Of a DNA stretch of 64,000 bases, positions 1-11,494 are shown one piece after another (position 1 is the first letter of the stretch; each line of letters starts with the position of its first letter). The notes beneath the pieces are model-generated. The model saw only the letters and a list, made by a program, of their open reading frames with translations, did no database searches and was not told the DNA's origin. The position numbers and the translations under genes are program-made. Source of the stretch: Diphasiastrum complanatum (Eukaryota > Streptophyta > Lycopodiopsida > Lycopodiales > Lycopodiaceae); assembly GCA_029204225.1 (NCBI GenBank), contig CM055102.1, forward strand, positions 19,526,688-19,590,687. The letters run 5' to 3'.

Positions 1-199
1 CTGCTCCTACAAGAGGAGATCAGAAAATCAGTATCCTCCTTAGGCTTAGGATCGGATCCTCAAGCTCTATATTCAAAGAATCATAAGTTTAGATCCAAGA
101 GATCTACAAAGTCAGGCGATACTGACAACTAGAGCAACATGCAGTCCTCTGGACCAAATTCCGGTCCAGGATCGACTTCAAGCCATTCATCATTCCAAC

Positions 200-3100
200 T
201 TGTGGAGAAACTATTCTGCAGATACTATAAGAGGACTGGCCACGAAATCAAAGACTGCCAAACTTTGAAGTACAACAACGACAAGAAGAAATAGTTCCAA
301 CAACAAGCACATATTGCTACAGCCAGTCACTCGAATCAGCAACAACAAGAAGAAGATGAAGCAGCTTTCATGACCAAAGTCGGAGAACAACAGGATATCA
401 ATTCCTGGTATCTAGACTCTGGAGCAACTCAACACATGACTCACCATCGCGACTAGTTCAAAGACTACAAGTCATTCACCCACTCTCGAGTTGTGCAACT
501 TGGAGACAACTCATCACATTCAATCGAAGGTGAAGGAACAATCAGAGTTGAATTCAAAAGAGGTGAGGTCAAATTGTGGTCCAACGTTTTTCACATTCCA
601 AATCTGACCAAGAATCTACTCTTAGTTAGCAGAATCACCGATTCAGGTCGGAGAGTCAAATTCGATACAGAAGGCTGCACAATCCTTGACAAATCCTGGA
701 AGGTTCTAGCCTACGGAAGAAGAAGCGACTATCTTTACAAACTCAACCTTTGCTACTCTTCTAACAGTCAAGCTCTTCACACAACCACTTCTGAATCAAC
801 TGATATGTTGTGGCATTTCAAACTTGGCCATTTTAACTACAAAAATATTCGACAAATGTCAACTCAGAGTCTAGTACAAGACCTCCCTTCAGTCAACAAG
901 CTAACTTCTCCATGTGAAAGCTATATTATCAACAGGCCTGCTAGAAGTCCCTTCAGTTCAGACTCAGTTCATACATCCAAGGGCTTGCTTGGCCTTGTAC
1001 ACAGTGACATTTGTGGCCTGATGCAGACTGCTTCCACAGAGGGAGCTCTCTATTTCCTAACCTTCATCGACGACTTCTCTCAAAGGACTGCAACCTACTA
1101 TATGAAGAACAAATCAGAAGCATTCAAGTTCTTCAAGCAGTTCAAAGTGTCTGCAGAAAACCAGACCCAGAGGAAGATCAAGGCTCTATGCACAGATGGA
1201 GGGGGAGAGTACATCTCCACAGAATTCAAGGAGTTCTGCAAGGCCAACGAGATACTTCAACAATATACAACCAGCTACTCACCTCAGTCCAATGGTGTAG
1301 TTGAGCGGAAGAACCGAACACTCATCGAAAGTGCCAAGAGCATGATGGCCCATGCCTCTCTTCCAAAAAAATTCTAGGCAGAAGCTGTTACTACAGCTGC
1401 CTACTTGTAGAATCAATCCATCACCAAAGCCTTGAATGGCAAGACACCTTATGAGGTATGGACATGATCGAAATCATCACTCAAACATATTTGAGTGTTT
1501 GGATGCATCGCTTTCGTTCAGATCTCTGAGGATCTTAGAAGAAAGCTAGATGACAAGAATAGAAAAACGATCTTCATCGGCTATTCCCCAGACCACAAGG
1601 CAAACAAACTCTACAATTTGGATACCGAGAAGGCATTCACCAATAGAGACGTCATTTTTGTGGAAGTCCAGTTCATCGACCACAAAGGAAAAGCTGCTGA
1701 TAAATTCGACTTTGGGATCGAACAACCAGTCAATTTGGATCCAAAAATTCAACTGCAAAATCTCGATGCTAACTCAGATGATGAGTCAAAATCTCAACGA
1801 GTCAACCCACATCAAAGGACTGAAGTTCAACCCAGAAGGTCAAACAAGTCCAGACAGCCTCCATCCAGATTTATGGATGATCCGGTCTGCTACTTTGTGC
1901 AGGAACCGACCACAGTTTCTGAGGCAATGTCTACTCCTGATGCTGACTAGTGGAAATCAACGATGGACACCGAATTCGATTCTCTGTTGGAGAATCAAAC
2001 ATGGACACTCACTGAGCTGCCAAAGGACCGAAATCCAATTCCATGCAAATGGATATTCAAGGCAAAGTACGACGCTAAAGATAGGCTAAATCGTTACAAG
2101 GCCAGGCTAGTCACCAAAGGCTTTTCCCAGATTCTAGATTTGGATTGCTCATAAACCTTCAGCCCAGTCGTCAAACATGCTTCGATCCGCCTACTTCTCT
2201 CCTTTGCAGCTGCAGCAGATCTCGAAGTCCATCATGGATGTCCAGACCCAATGGAACCATCAAAGAGAATATCTATATGACATAACCAGAGGGATAGAAC
2301 TCAACGACAAGCAACATCACCTTGTATGCAAAATTCACAAGGCGCTCTACGGGCTGAAACAGTCACCCAGAGCCTGGTTCCAGAAGATCAATGTATTTCT
2401 TTTAGAGAATGGTTTTATTCCAAACTCACCAGACTCGAATGTTTACTTCAAGTTTGTATCAGATTACTTCATCACCATCACTCTCTACGTAGATGATACA
2501 CTCACATTCAATAATAATCTGAATATGATGAAGGATACAAAATGCATGTTGGCCCATGAATCAATAACACTTAGGAGAGTCCTGAACTTCTCAAATTTTT
2601 CACGACCAAGTCCTTTTGTGAAGATATCTGCAACTTGGGAGGAAATGAAGCGCTACCCGTTTCAATCCATCATCGGCTCACTAATGTATGCAATGATTTG
2701 CATGCGATTAGACCTTGCATATTCGATCAGTACACTCAGCCAGTTCTTGTCAAATCCAGGTGTAGTTCATTGGAAAGTGCTAACAAAGGTCATGAAGTAC
2801 ATCCAAACAACCAAAATTCTCAGCATATGTATGGAGGCAGCTAAACTGCCAACATCCTTGAAGTCTACACAGATGCGAATTGGGCAGGAGATGTCGACAC
2901 TAGAAAATCAACTTCTGGATTTGTATTTTTATGCAACCAAGGCCCAATCTCATGGAACAGCCGGAAGCAAACTTCAGTTGCATTATCATCAACGGAATCC
3001 GAATACATAGCTGCCACAAATGCAACCAAAGAGGCAATCTGGCTAAGACAACTTCTCGCAGACCTGAACCTTGCACAACCGCTTCCTACAACAATCTATT

Positions 3101-3342
3101 GTGACAATCAAAGCACAATAGCACTTTCTCTCAATCCGAGATTTCACTCTCGAAGCAAACATATAGAAATCAGGTATCATTACCTTAGAGAGAAAGTGCA
3201 CAACAAGGAAGTAGAACTGGTTTTCTACAAAACAGACTACATGGCAGTAGATTACTTCACAAAGGCTCTATCAAAGGAGCAACATCTTAGATTTAACGAT
3301 ATGTTAAATCTGAAAATAAAAGTTTTTCAAAATCCTCATTAA
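200..3342 (+). pseudogene. Copia gag-pol remnant (zinc knuckle, PR, IN, RT, RNase H)
   Basis: A zinc-knuckle-like stretch (CRYYKRTGHEIKDC) lies near 220-262. The protease motif DSGATQHMT is near 416-442. The integrase core shows HSDICG, TDGGGEY and VVERKNRT (D, D, E) between about 1000 and 1320. RT has the fingers motif CKWIFKAKYD near 2044 and the catalytic YVDD near 2488. RNase H runs to about 3342 and includes STESEYIAA, CDNQS and SRSKHIEIRYH. Stops are frequent, many of them TAG at places where the family has Trp or Gln, for example in FWAEA and DWFKD. This is a dead copy with no intact open frame longer than about 295 codons. Confidence 0.88.
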
Positions 3343-3349
3343 GGGGGAG

Positions 3350-4194
3350 TGTTAGATTTCTTATGCTCAGTCTTAAAAATCGTTAAGTAATGAGCATCTT
3401 GAAAACAGAAGGCCGACAACATTATTTCGGACCTTCACATATTTTCTTTAAGTTTTTTCCATTTATACCTTAAACGATTTAAGGCACCTTTGCTTTTTCC
3501 CTTCCTCGCCCTTTTTCCGTGCCTTCACGAAAAAAGTGACACACCGGCCAGAATGACTTAAAAACCATTTCTGGACCACCTTCGCCTTTTTCGCCTCTTT
3601 GCGAAAAATGCGACACTAAACCTAGAATGCCTTAAAACCATTTTTTGTCACCTTCGTCTTTTTTGGCCTCTTTGCGAAAAATGCGACACTAAACCCAGAA
3701 TGTCTTAGAACCATTTTTTGAGCACCTTCGTCTTTTTCCCTACCTTAAACTAAGGCACCTTCGGTTTTTTCGCATTTTTCCTACATTGGCAAACCAACGT
3801 TGCCAAACGTATCAGCAACCCTAAAAACAGCTGGACAACCAAATATCCAAAAGGCGGTGAAGCGGTTACCAGCTTTGTACATATGCAAAGACTGGCGTAA
3901 ATAGCCTTAAAGGCTTGTAAGATATTTTCTCTCTTGTAAATCTCTATATTAGCTGAATCAAGCTATGTAAGCGTGAAGAAAAACAATTGAATTTTCTTTG
4001 TCAATCAGAGTTATCTGTAGCCAGCATTATCACGCTTAACAAATTGAAGTTATTACTTCAAGCCATTGTACTCACTGTTGATATTTATCGGAGTGCAATT
4101 TTTGTCTCACTACTGCGTTGTTCTTTTGCGTAAACTGTATGAATTTTTCTACTTGTATATTTCTGCTGCTAACTATTGAGTTTTCGTTCCTACA
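3350..4194 (+). repeat. 3' LTR of the Copia element, with preceding polypurine tract
   Basis: The tract AAGGGGGAG at 3341-3349 is immediately followed by TGTTAGATTTC, the expected PPT-LTR junction. The right edge is placed at CCTACA (4194), the imperfect inverse of the TGTTAG start. The left edge is firm. The right edge is a best estimate because no second LTR is in the window to compare. About 845 bp. Confidence 0.7.
3526..3742 (+). repeat. Three-copy ~74 bp tandem repeat inside the LTR
   Basis: Units start at about 3526, 3601 and 3674. Each has a core like GCGAAAAATGCGACACTAAA, then AGAATG and a run ending in CACCTTCG. Units 2 and 3 are very similar and unit 1 is more diverged. U3 repeats of this type often act as enhancers in LTRs; no function is shown here. 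Confidence 0.75.
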
Positions 4195-4758
4195 CGCCTA
4201 CGCTTTGAGCAACCGAGCCTCCGCTGCGCTCATGACCACCGTTTTTCGACAAGTCCATGAGCTCGTAGCCACACGTGAGAGGTCATAAGTAGACCATAAA
4301 CCTTCGACAAATATTATTGATAGTCGCTCAAAAATTGTTTCTCAATGCATTATCTTTATTTGATTATTGTTGGTGGTGATCATGTTGGTGTGACATGCAA
4401 ATTGAGATCGTAGGAATGCCTTTCAATAAAAAGGAGGGATGCATAGATATGCCAGTAATTTTTTTTGCTAGATATGACTTGCATATAAAGGTTCATTTAA
4501 AACATGAGCATGCGTGCGAGAAAATCAATCAGAGAGACATGAATTTTTTCTATTAACATATGCATATAGAGGCGCATCTAAAAGATCGAGTTCTTGCAAT
4601 AAAATTCTTAGCAATGTGACAAAACATTTTGTGAGCACATACCCTTTAAAAGCACTCCTTTTAATGTTGACTTTGATAGAAGCTACTTGAACACAAGAAA
4701 GAGCTCCTTGGAACACGAAGTGAAGAGGAAGTAGGCTGCAGAAGGAGAAGGCGTGGCC
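4195..4758 (+). promoter_or_regulatory. ORC5 upstream region (5' flank and likely 5' UTR)
   Basis: A 564 bp stretch between the Copia LTR and the ORC5 start with no recognisable gene. A TATAAA at 4484-4489, about 270 bp before the ATG, is a possible TATA box, but many replication genes lack one. The promoter call rests on position only. Confidence 0.3.
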
Positions 4759-5595
4759 ATGGCGATGCCGACGGCGAGCTCTTCTCTCGCAAAGAAGAAG
4801 AAGAAGAAGACAGAGCAGAAGAAAGGAGGAGGTCTGACAGTGGCAGTTGTGTTGGAGGCGGTGGAGATGGACGTAGAGGCTGCTGCATTCGATGATATGA
4901 AGGAGATGAGTTTTGTAGACAAGCTTGTGCCTGTGGAAGAGCATGCCAGTGTTACCCCTGGGAAGCAGAAGCGATTGCAGACGGTGGCAGCAACCCCCAG
5001 CATTGTTCGCAGAACTAGAAGCCAGATCAATGGATCGCACCCACCTTCGCCTTTGGTTAAATCCAGCCCGAAAGCTCGCAGGCAGTCCAGCAGCTCAGGA
5101 GCAGTGCGAGAAGTGTCCAATGCTGGTGCTTGTTCTCGCAGGGAAGGAAGCTCTTGGGTTGCAGCAGAGCAGCCTGCAGAGAACTGCATTTATTGGGAAG
5201 AGCTTCAGGAGGTGTTGATGGAAGAGTTTCCTGGGCGCGCCTCTGAGATCGGGAAGCTTTTGCGCATCCTTGGACAGCCATGGGATGTGTTGCCGCCTGT
5301 GTTCGTCTATGGCGGACCGGCAACAGGCAAGACAAGCGTTGTTGTTGAGGTTTTGAAGCAGCTGCGTAGGCCTTTTGCGTATGCAAGCTGCAGGTCTTGC
5401 CACAGTCCCAGGATACTGTTTGAATCTATTGTCAATCAGCTCACTGATCACGAACGCGTCTCAAATAACAATTACGGAAGCTTCAAGAAATGTGACAGAG
5501 TAGCTGAATTTGTTAGACTTTTGCCAGATGCATGTGAGCAAGCTATTGCCAGGAGCATCAAGAAGAAGCAAAGTCCCGTGATCTCTTATGCAGAA
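4759..5595 (+). CDS. ORC5: ORC5 exon 1 (N-terminal extension and Walker A)
   Basis: It encodes residues 1-279: a six-Lys tract just after the start, a Ser/Arg-rich disordered region, then the AAA+ start from about IYWEELQEVL. The preferred donor is GTATAC at 5596. An alternative donor, GTGAGC at 5534, is also phase-compatible with a second acceptor (see findings). Confidence 0.85.
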
Positions 5596-8500
5596 GTATA
5601 CCCTTATTTCATTCTTTTAGGCTTTACTTGATCCTTACTGTTTGATCTCCAACATTGTTCTTTTCAACTTACAAATAGCTTTTTTCAACTTACAAATAGC
5701 TTTTACCAGCTTTGATGTATATTTTGGATCTGTCTATGCAGCACAGAAGGGTAAGCCCACATCATTATCTGAAGACAGCATGTGGGCACTTGTTCTTCAG
5801 ATGTTGAATGCCGATCTTTCTGGGTCTAATGACGCCGTCAGTGACTTGAATTCTCCGTGTGATTCGTCTACTTTGCTCAGCTTCTCAAATTCACATGTAG
5901 TCTACCTTGTCATAGACAATGTGGAGCTGTTGAGAGCTTGGGCTGGTGGACTGAATCTTTTTAATGTGCTTCTGAAGCTCTGCGAATTGACAAGGCTACC
6001 TAATCTCGGCATCATCTTAATTAGCAATGTGGGTTTAGATGGGTTTATGTCAGGCACAGGGTTCCGCGAGCCACAGCCGCTGTACTTCAGGGGATATACG
6101 GACGAGGAGCTTCATCAAATTCTTCTCAAAGGCCAGCCCAATGCTGATTTGTATTCTTCCTTCCTCCAGTAAGTCACACCTGACCTTTGTGAAACTTCAA
6201 ATCCAAGCACTTTGTAGCAGTTATCCACAATTATAAAAGTGGGAGTTTAGCAATTGCTGTCGATCACGTGTCAGACGATTATATGAGAGATTAGTCACAA
6301 AGAGATATAAGAAAAGGTTAGAAATTAATCAGTTATTATAAGTGGTGAGTCGTTGCAGACTTCCCAACCTCACACCTGCTGCACACGTCGTGAGGACTTA
6401 TAGAAGAAAATTTGAGGGGCAAAAACAGAAGTCCCAGCCAACCAGAATGAGCCCTGCAACCCCGAATCTTAAACCCCCTCTCCCACCCCCGCGGTCATGA
6501 TGCCTTACAGGCACCCATCCACACCAGATTAATTTGTGATCCGTGCGCCCTACTGATTCCAGCGATTCCTTCCATCACAACCATTTGGTAGCCAGCAGAA
6601 CCATAATTTGAAGCTACAAAACTTGTTAACATTTGATGCTGACATTCAACTACGGTAGTGGTGTAACCACAACACTGGTTATGTAACCACTTTCACGCTT
6701 GAAGAAAATGCGCGTAGTGGAGAGAGGGTGCACTAGTCAGCTTGTGGTAGGATAAGCTGGAACATAAAGAGATGTAGCGTATTCAACATTTGCATGAATC
6801 AGAGAACGGTTTTCGTGTGAGAAATGAATGCTTAGATTGTTTCTTGGTTTCGTGGCATTCACTCTGTTCCTGCTTGAATAGGTTACATTCACTTGTGTTT
6901 GTTTCTTGTTATGGTATCAGAGCTTCCCAAGCTTCCTTTGAGGTTGATTTCTGTCAGTTCAGCCTGTGGTTTGATTTCTGCACCAGAAGCAACCTCCCAC
7001 AAATCCTTCTCAATCAGTAGCATTTTCATTTTCAGCTTCCAGGAACCAAAGTTGTCTTCATCAAACCTCTCTATCAACCTGATTTCAGAACCCATTTTGA
7101 TTTTAGAGAAGTGCGTGCTAAGATGAGGGCTATTACAAGCAATGATTGCGGAACAGATTCCCTTCAAGAAACTCTGGGGAAAACAGTCATTAGTTCATCT
7201 GCTTCAAGATGAGCTCCTCCTTACTGTGAGAAAAGCACTGCTTAGGTGAGAAGAGTGCTGCTTAGGATTCGTCCTTCCTTCCAACGTTTCAGAAATGTTG
7301 AAGATGGTGCAGGTGTCACTCCTTCTCTTCAATATATGATTGCAGGTGAATGTCAATGAAGGATTCGAAAGCTTGGTTTCTTGGCTCTGATACCATAACA
7401 AGAAACAAGCACAAGTGAATGTAACCTTTTCAAGCGGGAACAGAGTAAATGCGTCAAAACCAAGAAACAATCCAAGCATTTATTTCTCACACGAAAACAA
7501 GAACTGTTCTCTGATTCATGCAAATGAAATGTGAAATACGCTGCATCTCTTTATGTTCCAGCTTATCCTACCACAAGCTTATCCTACCACAAGCTGACTC
7601 GTGCACCCTTCTCTCCACTACGCACATTGTTTTCTTCAAGCGTGAAAGTGCTTACATAACCATTGGTTATGAGGCAAAAGAGTTGAAATTCTGTTAGGAT
7701 CTAGTGCAGTATGCAGATCACATCACACAATCACCATAGCCACTGCTCACAAGCTCTCAAAGATGGCACAACAAAAGTTAATAGATTACAAAGAAACACT
7801 TTACATATAGAGTATTCACAAATTGCATGAAAAGGCAGGTGTCCTAAAATTGGCCTACCACCTGTCAAACTAAGGTCGGGCCCAATATGGCCAAATTCGA
7901 CCAACAAACTTGGGACATGCCCCCAAGTATAGCAAGTACTGTAAATAACTCTGTACAGGCTAATTCTTCCTATGTGTGGCTACCCGGCTAACCCAAGTAG
8001 CCGTCCACCAATATGTGTGTACCTCCAAGCTAGCCCATATTTCCCTCCAAACGAGAAATTTCCAAGCTACAGATGTGTGTGTTAATGCAGCTATCACCTG
8101 ACTCGACAATGCCACTGCCGATCATACCTGTGAGAGCGTTCCTCCAAAACGCCACTTGACGTTGGTTGGTTCGAACCCCAAAAGTTGAACCTGATCACAA
8201 GAATTTTTCACCTGTAACCGGCATACCATGCCTACCTAACCTGTGATTGCTTGCCCTCTCAAAATTGTCGCCAATGATGAGTAGTCACGCCGCCAAACTG
8301 CACTCCCGTCGCCAATACTAGCTTTCTCCACACAATTCCGCTACCATTCACCTCCATACTACATTTATCACTTCCAAACACCCTGTTACCCTGTCAGGAG
8401 TAAGTAATAATGATTCTGAAGCGATAATGCCTCATTGTACCGTCCTGTAGCAGGTTTCACCAGCCAAAAATTGCCCCAAATTTGGCCCTACGGTACCCAA

Positions 8501-11494
8501 ATGGCGAATGTAGCCCATCACTAGGTCACCCGCACTCCGCTCGATAGAATGGTGATGAAAACTCCTTGAAATGCATTTCTCCCTGCTCTATGACGTCGCT
8601 CTGTCCGCTGGCTCTAAGCAGCCAGTTTCAGGGGTCATTTTGGCCCAAGGATGGCCAAAAAATTGCCTTCTAGCCAAAGTTAGGCCCATTTGCAAAATGT
8701 CTTGCAAAAATGAACTGGTTCTTCATAATGAAGATTTTTAATGAAGTGAAGTTCACTTTGAACTTCGGGTCCCTTCACTCAATTTCAGAGTGAAATTTTT
8801 TTAATGAAAATGAAGGCTAGTTTCCCCTTCATTTCTTCATGGCCCCATTCTCTCACCATCCAATGGTGGTTTCTCATCGAACGGTCCATCTTGCTCCCCG
8901 AGCTCACTATCATGGCCGTCCAATTCTGTGGAGCTCGATCCTACAGTTTATACACCGTACCCGCATGCTGATGGAGACTATTCCATGCACCAGCCACTTA
9001 AGAACACAATGAACCTTTCTTGTTTGGCCGCGCGCTGTGTTCATGCTGTCTCCAGGGTCTAGACTCTAAGCATCTTCATTTGGCTCTGTTTGTTGTGTCA
9101 AAGTATACCACATTCATTGTCTTTCATCTTGCTCCCAACATGGAAATCTTGCTTCTTATGGATAAATTGCTGTATCTTCATGTATTCTGGGCCATTTCGT
9201 ATTGCCTTCACGTGGCCTTTCAGTTCACTAGGTATTACAATCTATTGGATTACACTATGCACATATAGATGAGCTGCAAAATTGAAGATCCAGATGGTGC
9301 AAAACAGGATAAGAAGCCACAATAATGAAAACCTTAGGATGGCTATCAAATGAAGATGTGAAGCAAACTCGTTTCTCAAGGACAATCTTTGAAGCTATGC
9401 CGATTGACTAAGAATGTAGCATCAAAACATGAGGAACTCTTCATGGCGAACCAACGTGATAATAATACTCCTAAAGATCAATGAAATTGGCCAAAATAAG
9501 TAGACTCTAAGCTAGGCATATAGACCAAGAAACTGTACAAAATCATTGTTGGAACCTTTGGTGTCACATTGCTGTCACATTTTAATATCTTTTTGCATGT
9601 CTCGATATATAAGAGATAGAAAGCTTTGTGATCTTTTTAAAATTTGACATGCTCTTATGAAAAGTTGTTTTTCTTCTTTGGCAGTGCTGCATTGAAACCT
9701 CTCACCCGTGTAACAAGAAGGGTGACAGAGCTGGCTGACTCATTGGAGCCCTTATTTGTGAAGTACTATGAACCAGTAGTTCATGGCGTTGTGTTCCCTG
9801 ATGATCAGGGTAAGCGTAAGCTATTCTCTCTGTTGCAGCCTCACTTGAAAAATTCGCTTGCACAAACTCTTAGCATTCCCAATGCTTTTCCAATGGGTAA
9901 CAGCAAAAATGACCCAACTGGAGGAACGAAAAAGGTTGAATTCAAGAGGGCTGTTGATTCAACCTCAAACCTGGATTTCCACCTCTCCCTTTGCAGCAAG
10001 TACCTTCTGCTGGCAGCTCACATTTGTTCAACTAATCCGGCTACACTAGATGCTTCAATATTTGATGCAGGTGGTGCAGCAGAAAAGCAGAAACGGAGGA
10101 GGTAATGTCTTCTAGCTACATTTGGAAGCGCTTTCACTTGGTTGAGAAAATTGCTAGTTATTCAACCTTCTACTGGTTGATTAAGTTGCTCTTTTCCCTA
10201 TGGGATCTGTTAGTAAAAGCATTTGGGACAGTTATCTTCAGCCCATAATAAGAATTCACTCTTCTGTATAGGATAATGTCATTGAACCCACAATCTTTCT
10301 ACATAAATGTGTTTAACCTATTCTCAAAATTTGGTTCAACCTGTGCAGGAAATCTTTTTCTTCTATGGATAAAAGAAACCAAGAGCTCCAAGAAAAGCAT
10401 TTAAAGGGTCCGGGTAGCTTTCCTTTGGAAAGATTGCTTGCAATTTTCCATTGCATATCAGTAGGTCCAATCATGATTGGAAGTAACAAAGCAAGCTTAA
10501 AGTTAATAGACGTGGATGAAGGTGAACCTATGGAATGCTCAGCTGATGTTCTGATGCAGCTTTCTACACTTGTTCGTGTCAACCTTATCCTCAAAGGATG
10601 TAGTGATCCTCTCGAAGGCTCAGCTCGATATCGCTGTAATGCCAATGATGAACTCATGCAAAAGGTGTGCCGACTATGAGAATTTGATTGTTTTTGTTTC
10701 TGCACTGTGTATTTATTGTCCTCCCTTGGAGTTTTTTCACTCAAGGTGATGTTGCTTAAAGCTTTTGTGAATTATGAGAAGGCTGTGTATGCTGGGATTC
10801 TACATTTTATAGTCTCTAGATTTGCCGTGCCCAAAAGTCCCAGAATGTTAGGTGGGGAATTGTGATGATTGAATTTGCAAGTCATCCCATTTTTGCAGCC
10901 CATGTGTACAGCACAGAATGCATCTAAATGAATGTGCCAGTTGTGGCAAGAAGATTCACTAATTTCATGATTGTTATGAGAAATATGCAGCTATATGTAT
11001 ATGCCTCAATAAATTTATCTGTCTTGATCTTGTGATTGTGAGTGAGTCAGCTGATCAAAATGTGGTAGTTGACCCTTTTCAGCCAGTGACACTACGTGCA
11101 TGACATTCTGTAGAGGCCGTTTAGATTGTCCTCAATTGTGCTATCGGCTGCCCAGCTGTGAAGTTCTGTCTCCATCTTAGCTTGCTTTCACACAGGGTAC
11201 AGTTAGCTTATGTAATCCTTATGGGGTTGAGCTTGTTTTTGCTATGCTTTATGGATCCTTTCATCTTTTTTTCCTTTAGAGTTGGGAGGTCAATTGGTCC
11301 TTTTTTCAAAGCTTCAATCAAAGAAAGTTGTTACATTGATGTATTTTTGCTCTTGTAACTGTGACAAGTTTGCATCAACAAATTGAAAGTTGTGAAGCTA
11401 CCTCTGTAATACTAAGTTCCTGTGACTATAACAGATTGCTCGGAGTGTGCATTTCCCACTTTCAAAATTCTTGTACTACAACACTCAGCTATGA
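4759..11494 (+). CDS. ORC5: Origin recognition complex subunit 5 (five exons, ~683 aa)
   Basis: ORC5 is an AAA+ subunit of the six-protein complex that marks replication origins and loads MCM helicase in the nucleus. Exons are 4759-5595, 5747-6168, 9685-10101, 10349-10664 and 11435-11494. They join in phase to 2052 nt including the stop. Walker A is YGGPATGKTS at residues 184-193. The Walker B-like strand VVYLVIDNVEL starts near residue 330 with its Asp at about 336. The block LKPLTRVTRRV, the motif KGPGSFPLERLLAIF and the tail ARSVHFPLSKFLYY match plant ORC5 in order. The ATG at 4759 is in good context (gccATGg); the in-frame GTG at 4753 is not used. The N-terminus is about 150 residues longer than in Arabidopsis ORC5 (about 534 aa), low in complexity and rich in Lys and Ser. 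No frameshift or internal stop was found. Confidence 0.93.
5596..5746 (+). other. ORC5 intron 1 with a 21 bp tandem duplication
   Basis: A short intron. The block TTTCAACTTACAAATAGCTT occurs twice in direct tandem at about 5663-5705, shortly before the acceptor. The run before the acceptor is pyrimidine-poor. AG can be taken at 5741 or 5746. Confidence 0.6.
5747..6168 (+). CDS. ORC5: ORC5 exon 2 (Walker B and sensor region)
   Basis: It starts KGKPTSLSEDSMW and contains VVYLVIDNVELLRAW and the sensor-like strand LGIILISNVG. The donor is GTAAGT at 6169, and the exon ends with two bases of a split codon. Confidence 0.88.
6662..7676. mobile_element. Inverted pair of short LTR-PBS units around a Copia gag fragment (ORC5 intron 2)
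   Basis: The left arm, about 6662-6911 on +, ends at a perfect TGGTATCAGAGC primer-binding site (6912-6923). The right arm, 7396-7676, is its inverted copy with the complementary PBS GCTCTGATACCA at 7384-7395. The arms share long blocks such as GGTAGGATAAGCTGGAACAT. On the minus strand between them (7095 down to about 6926) is a Copia gag N-terminus reading IRLIERFDEDNFGSWKLKM. Both LTR-PBS units therefore point inward. The right arm also has a 16 bp tandem duplication (CTTATCCTACCACAAG). A read-through transcript could form a long hairpin. Confidence 0.8.
7692..8060 (-). repeat. LTR-like segment in ORC5 intron 2, related to the one at 44.5-44.86 kb
   Basis: Read on the minus strand it contains TACTTGCTATAC, then GGGGGC, TGTC and AGTTTG in the same order as the plus-strand LTR ending at 44855, and it ends CCTAACA at 7692. 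The outer edge towards 8.7 kb was not resolved. It is probably a decayed solo LTR. Confidence 0.5.
8061..9684 (+). other. Rest of ORC5 intron 2, no gene recognised
   Basis: Sequence up to the acceptor TTCTTCTTTGGCAG at 9684. A run near 8720-8830 has repeated AATGAAG and TTCACTT words, probably repeat debris. I see no coding homology. Confidence 0.5.
9685..10101 (+). CDS. ORC5: ORC5 exon 3
   Basis: It encodes AALKPLTRVTRRVTEL through LDFHLSLCSKYLLLAAHI and NPATLDASIFDAGG, all strong plant ORC5 blocks. The acceptor is GGCAG at 9684 and the donor GTAATG at 10102. It completes the split codon from exon 2 and ends with two bases of the next. Confidence 0.92.
10349..10664 (+). CDS. ORC5: ORC5 exon 4 (C-terminal domain)
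   Basis: The acceptor is TGTGCAG at 10348. It encodes a basic linker, then LKGPGSFPLERLLAIFHCI, a Ser/Asp segment and the conserved LEGSARYRCNANDELMQK. The donor is GTGTGC at 10665 in phase 0. Confidence 0.92.
10665..11434 (+). other. ORC5 intron 4
   Basis: 770 bp, T-rich, from donor GTGTGC to acceptor CTATAACAG. No repeat or gene recognised in it. Confidence 0.7.
11435..11494 (+). CDS. ORC5: ORC5 exon 5 (last 19 codons and stop)
   Basis: A small terminal exon reading IARSVHFPLSKFLYYNTQL then TGA at 11492-11494. It aligns with the C-terminus of plant ORC5 (VARSINFPLSKYLYRR in Arabidopsis). Finding it shows that the gene is complete at its 3' end. Confidence 0.92.
   Translation: MARSVHFPLSKFLYYNTQL

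Larger units (their letters stand above)
1..4194 (+). mobile_element. Decayed Ty1/Copia retrotransposon, 5' end outside the window
   Basis: The order is gag zinc knuckle, protease, integrase, reverse transcriptase, RNase H, polypurine tract and 3' LTR, which is the Copia order. The coding part is broken by many stops and frame changes, so it cannot make a polyprotein. The 5' LTR and most of gag lie left of the window. The element ends about 560 bp upstream of the ORC5 start codon, so its LTR could influence that gene; this is inference only. Confidence 0.9.

Noticed and set aside
4753-4758. GTG two codons before the ORC5 ATG as start
   Set aside because: Plant nuclear genes start at ATG; the ATG at 4759 has good context.
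4525-5451. Minus-strand open frames across ORC5 exon 1
   Set aside because: They overlap the conserved + strand AAA+ coding sequence and carry no domain of their own.
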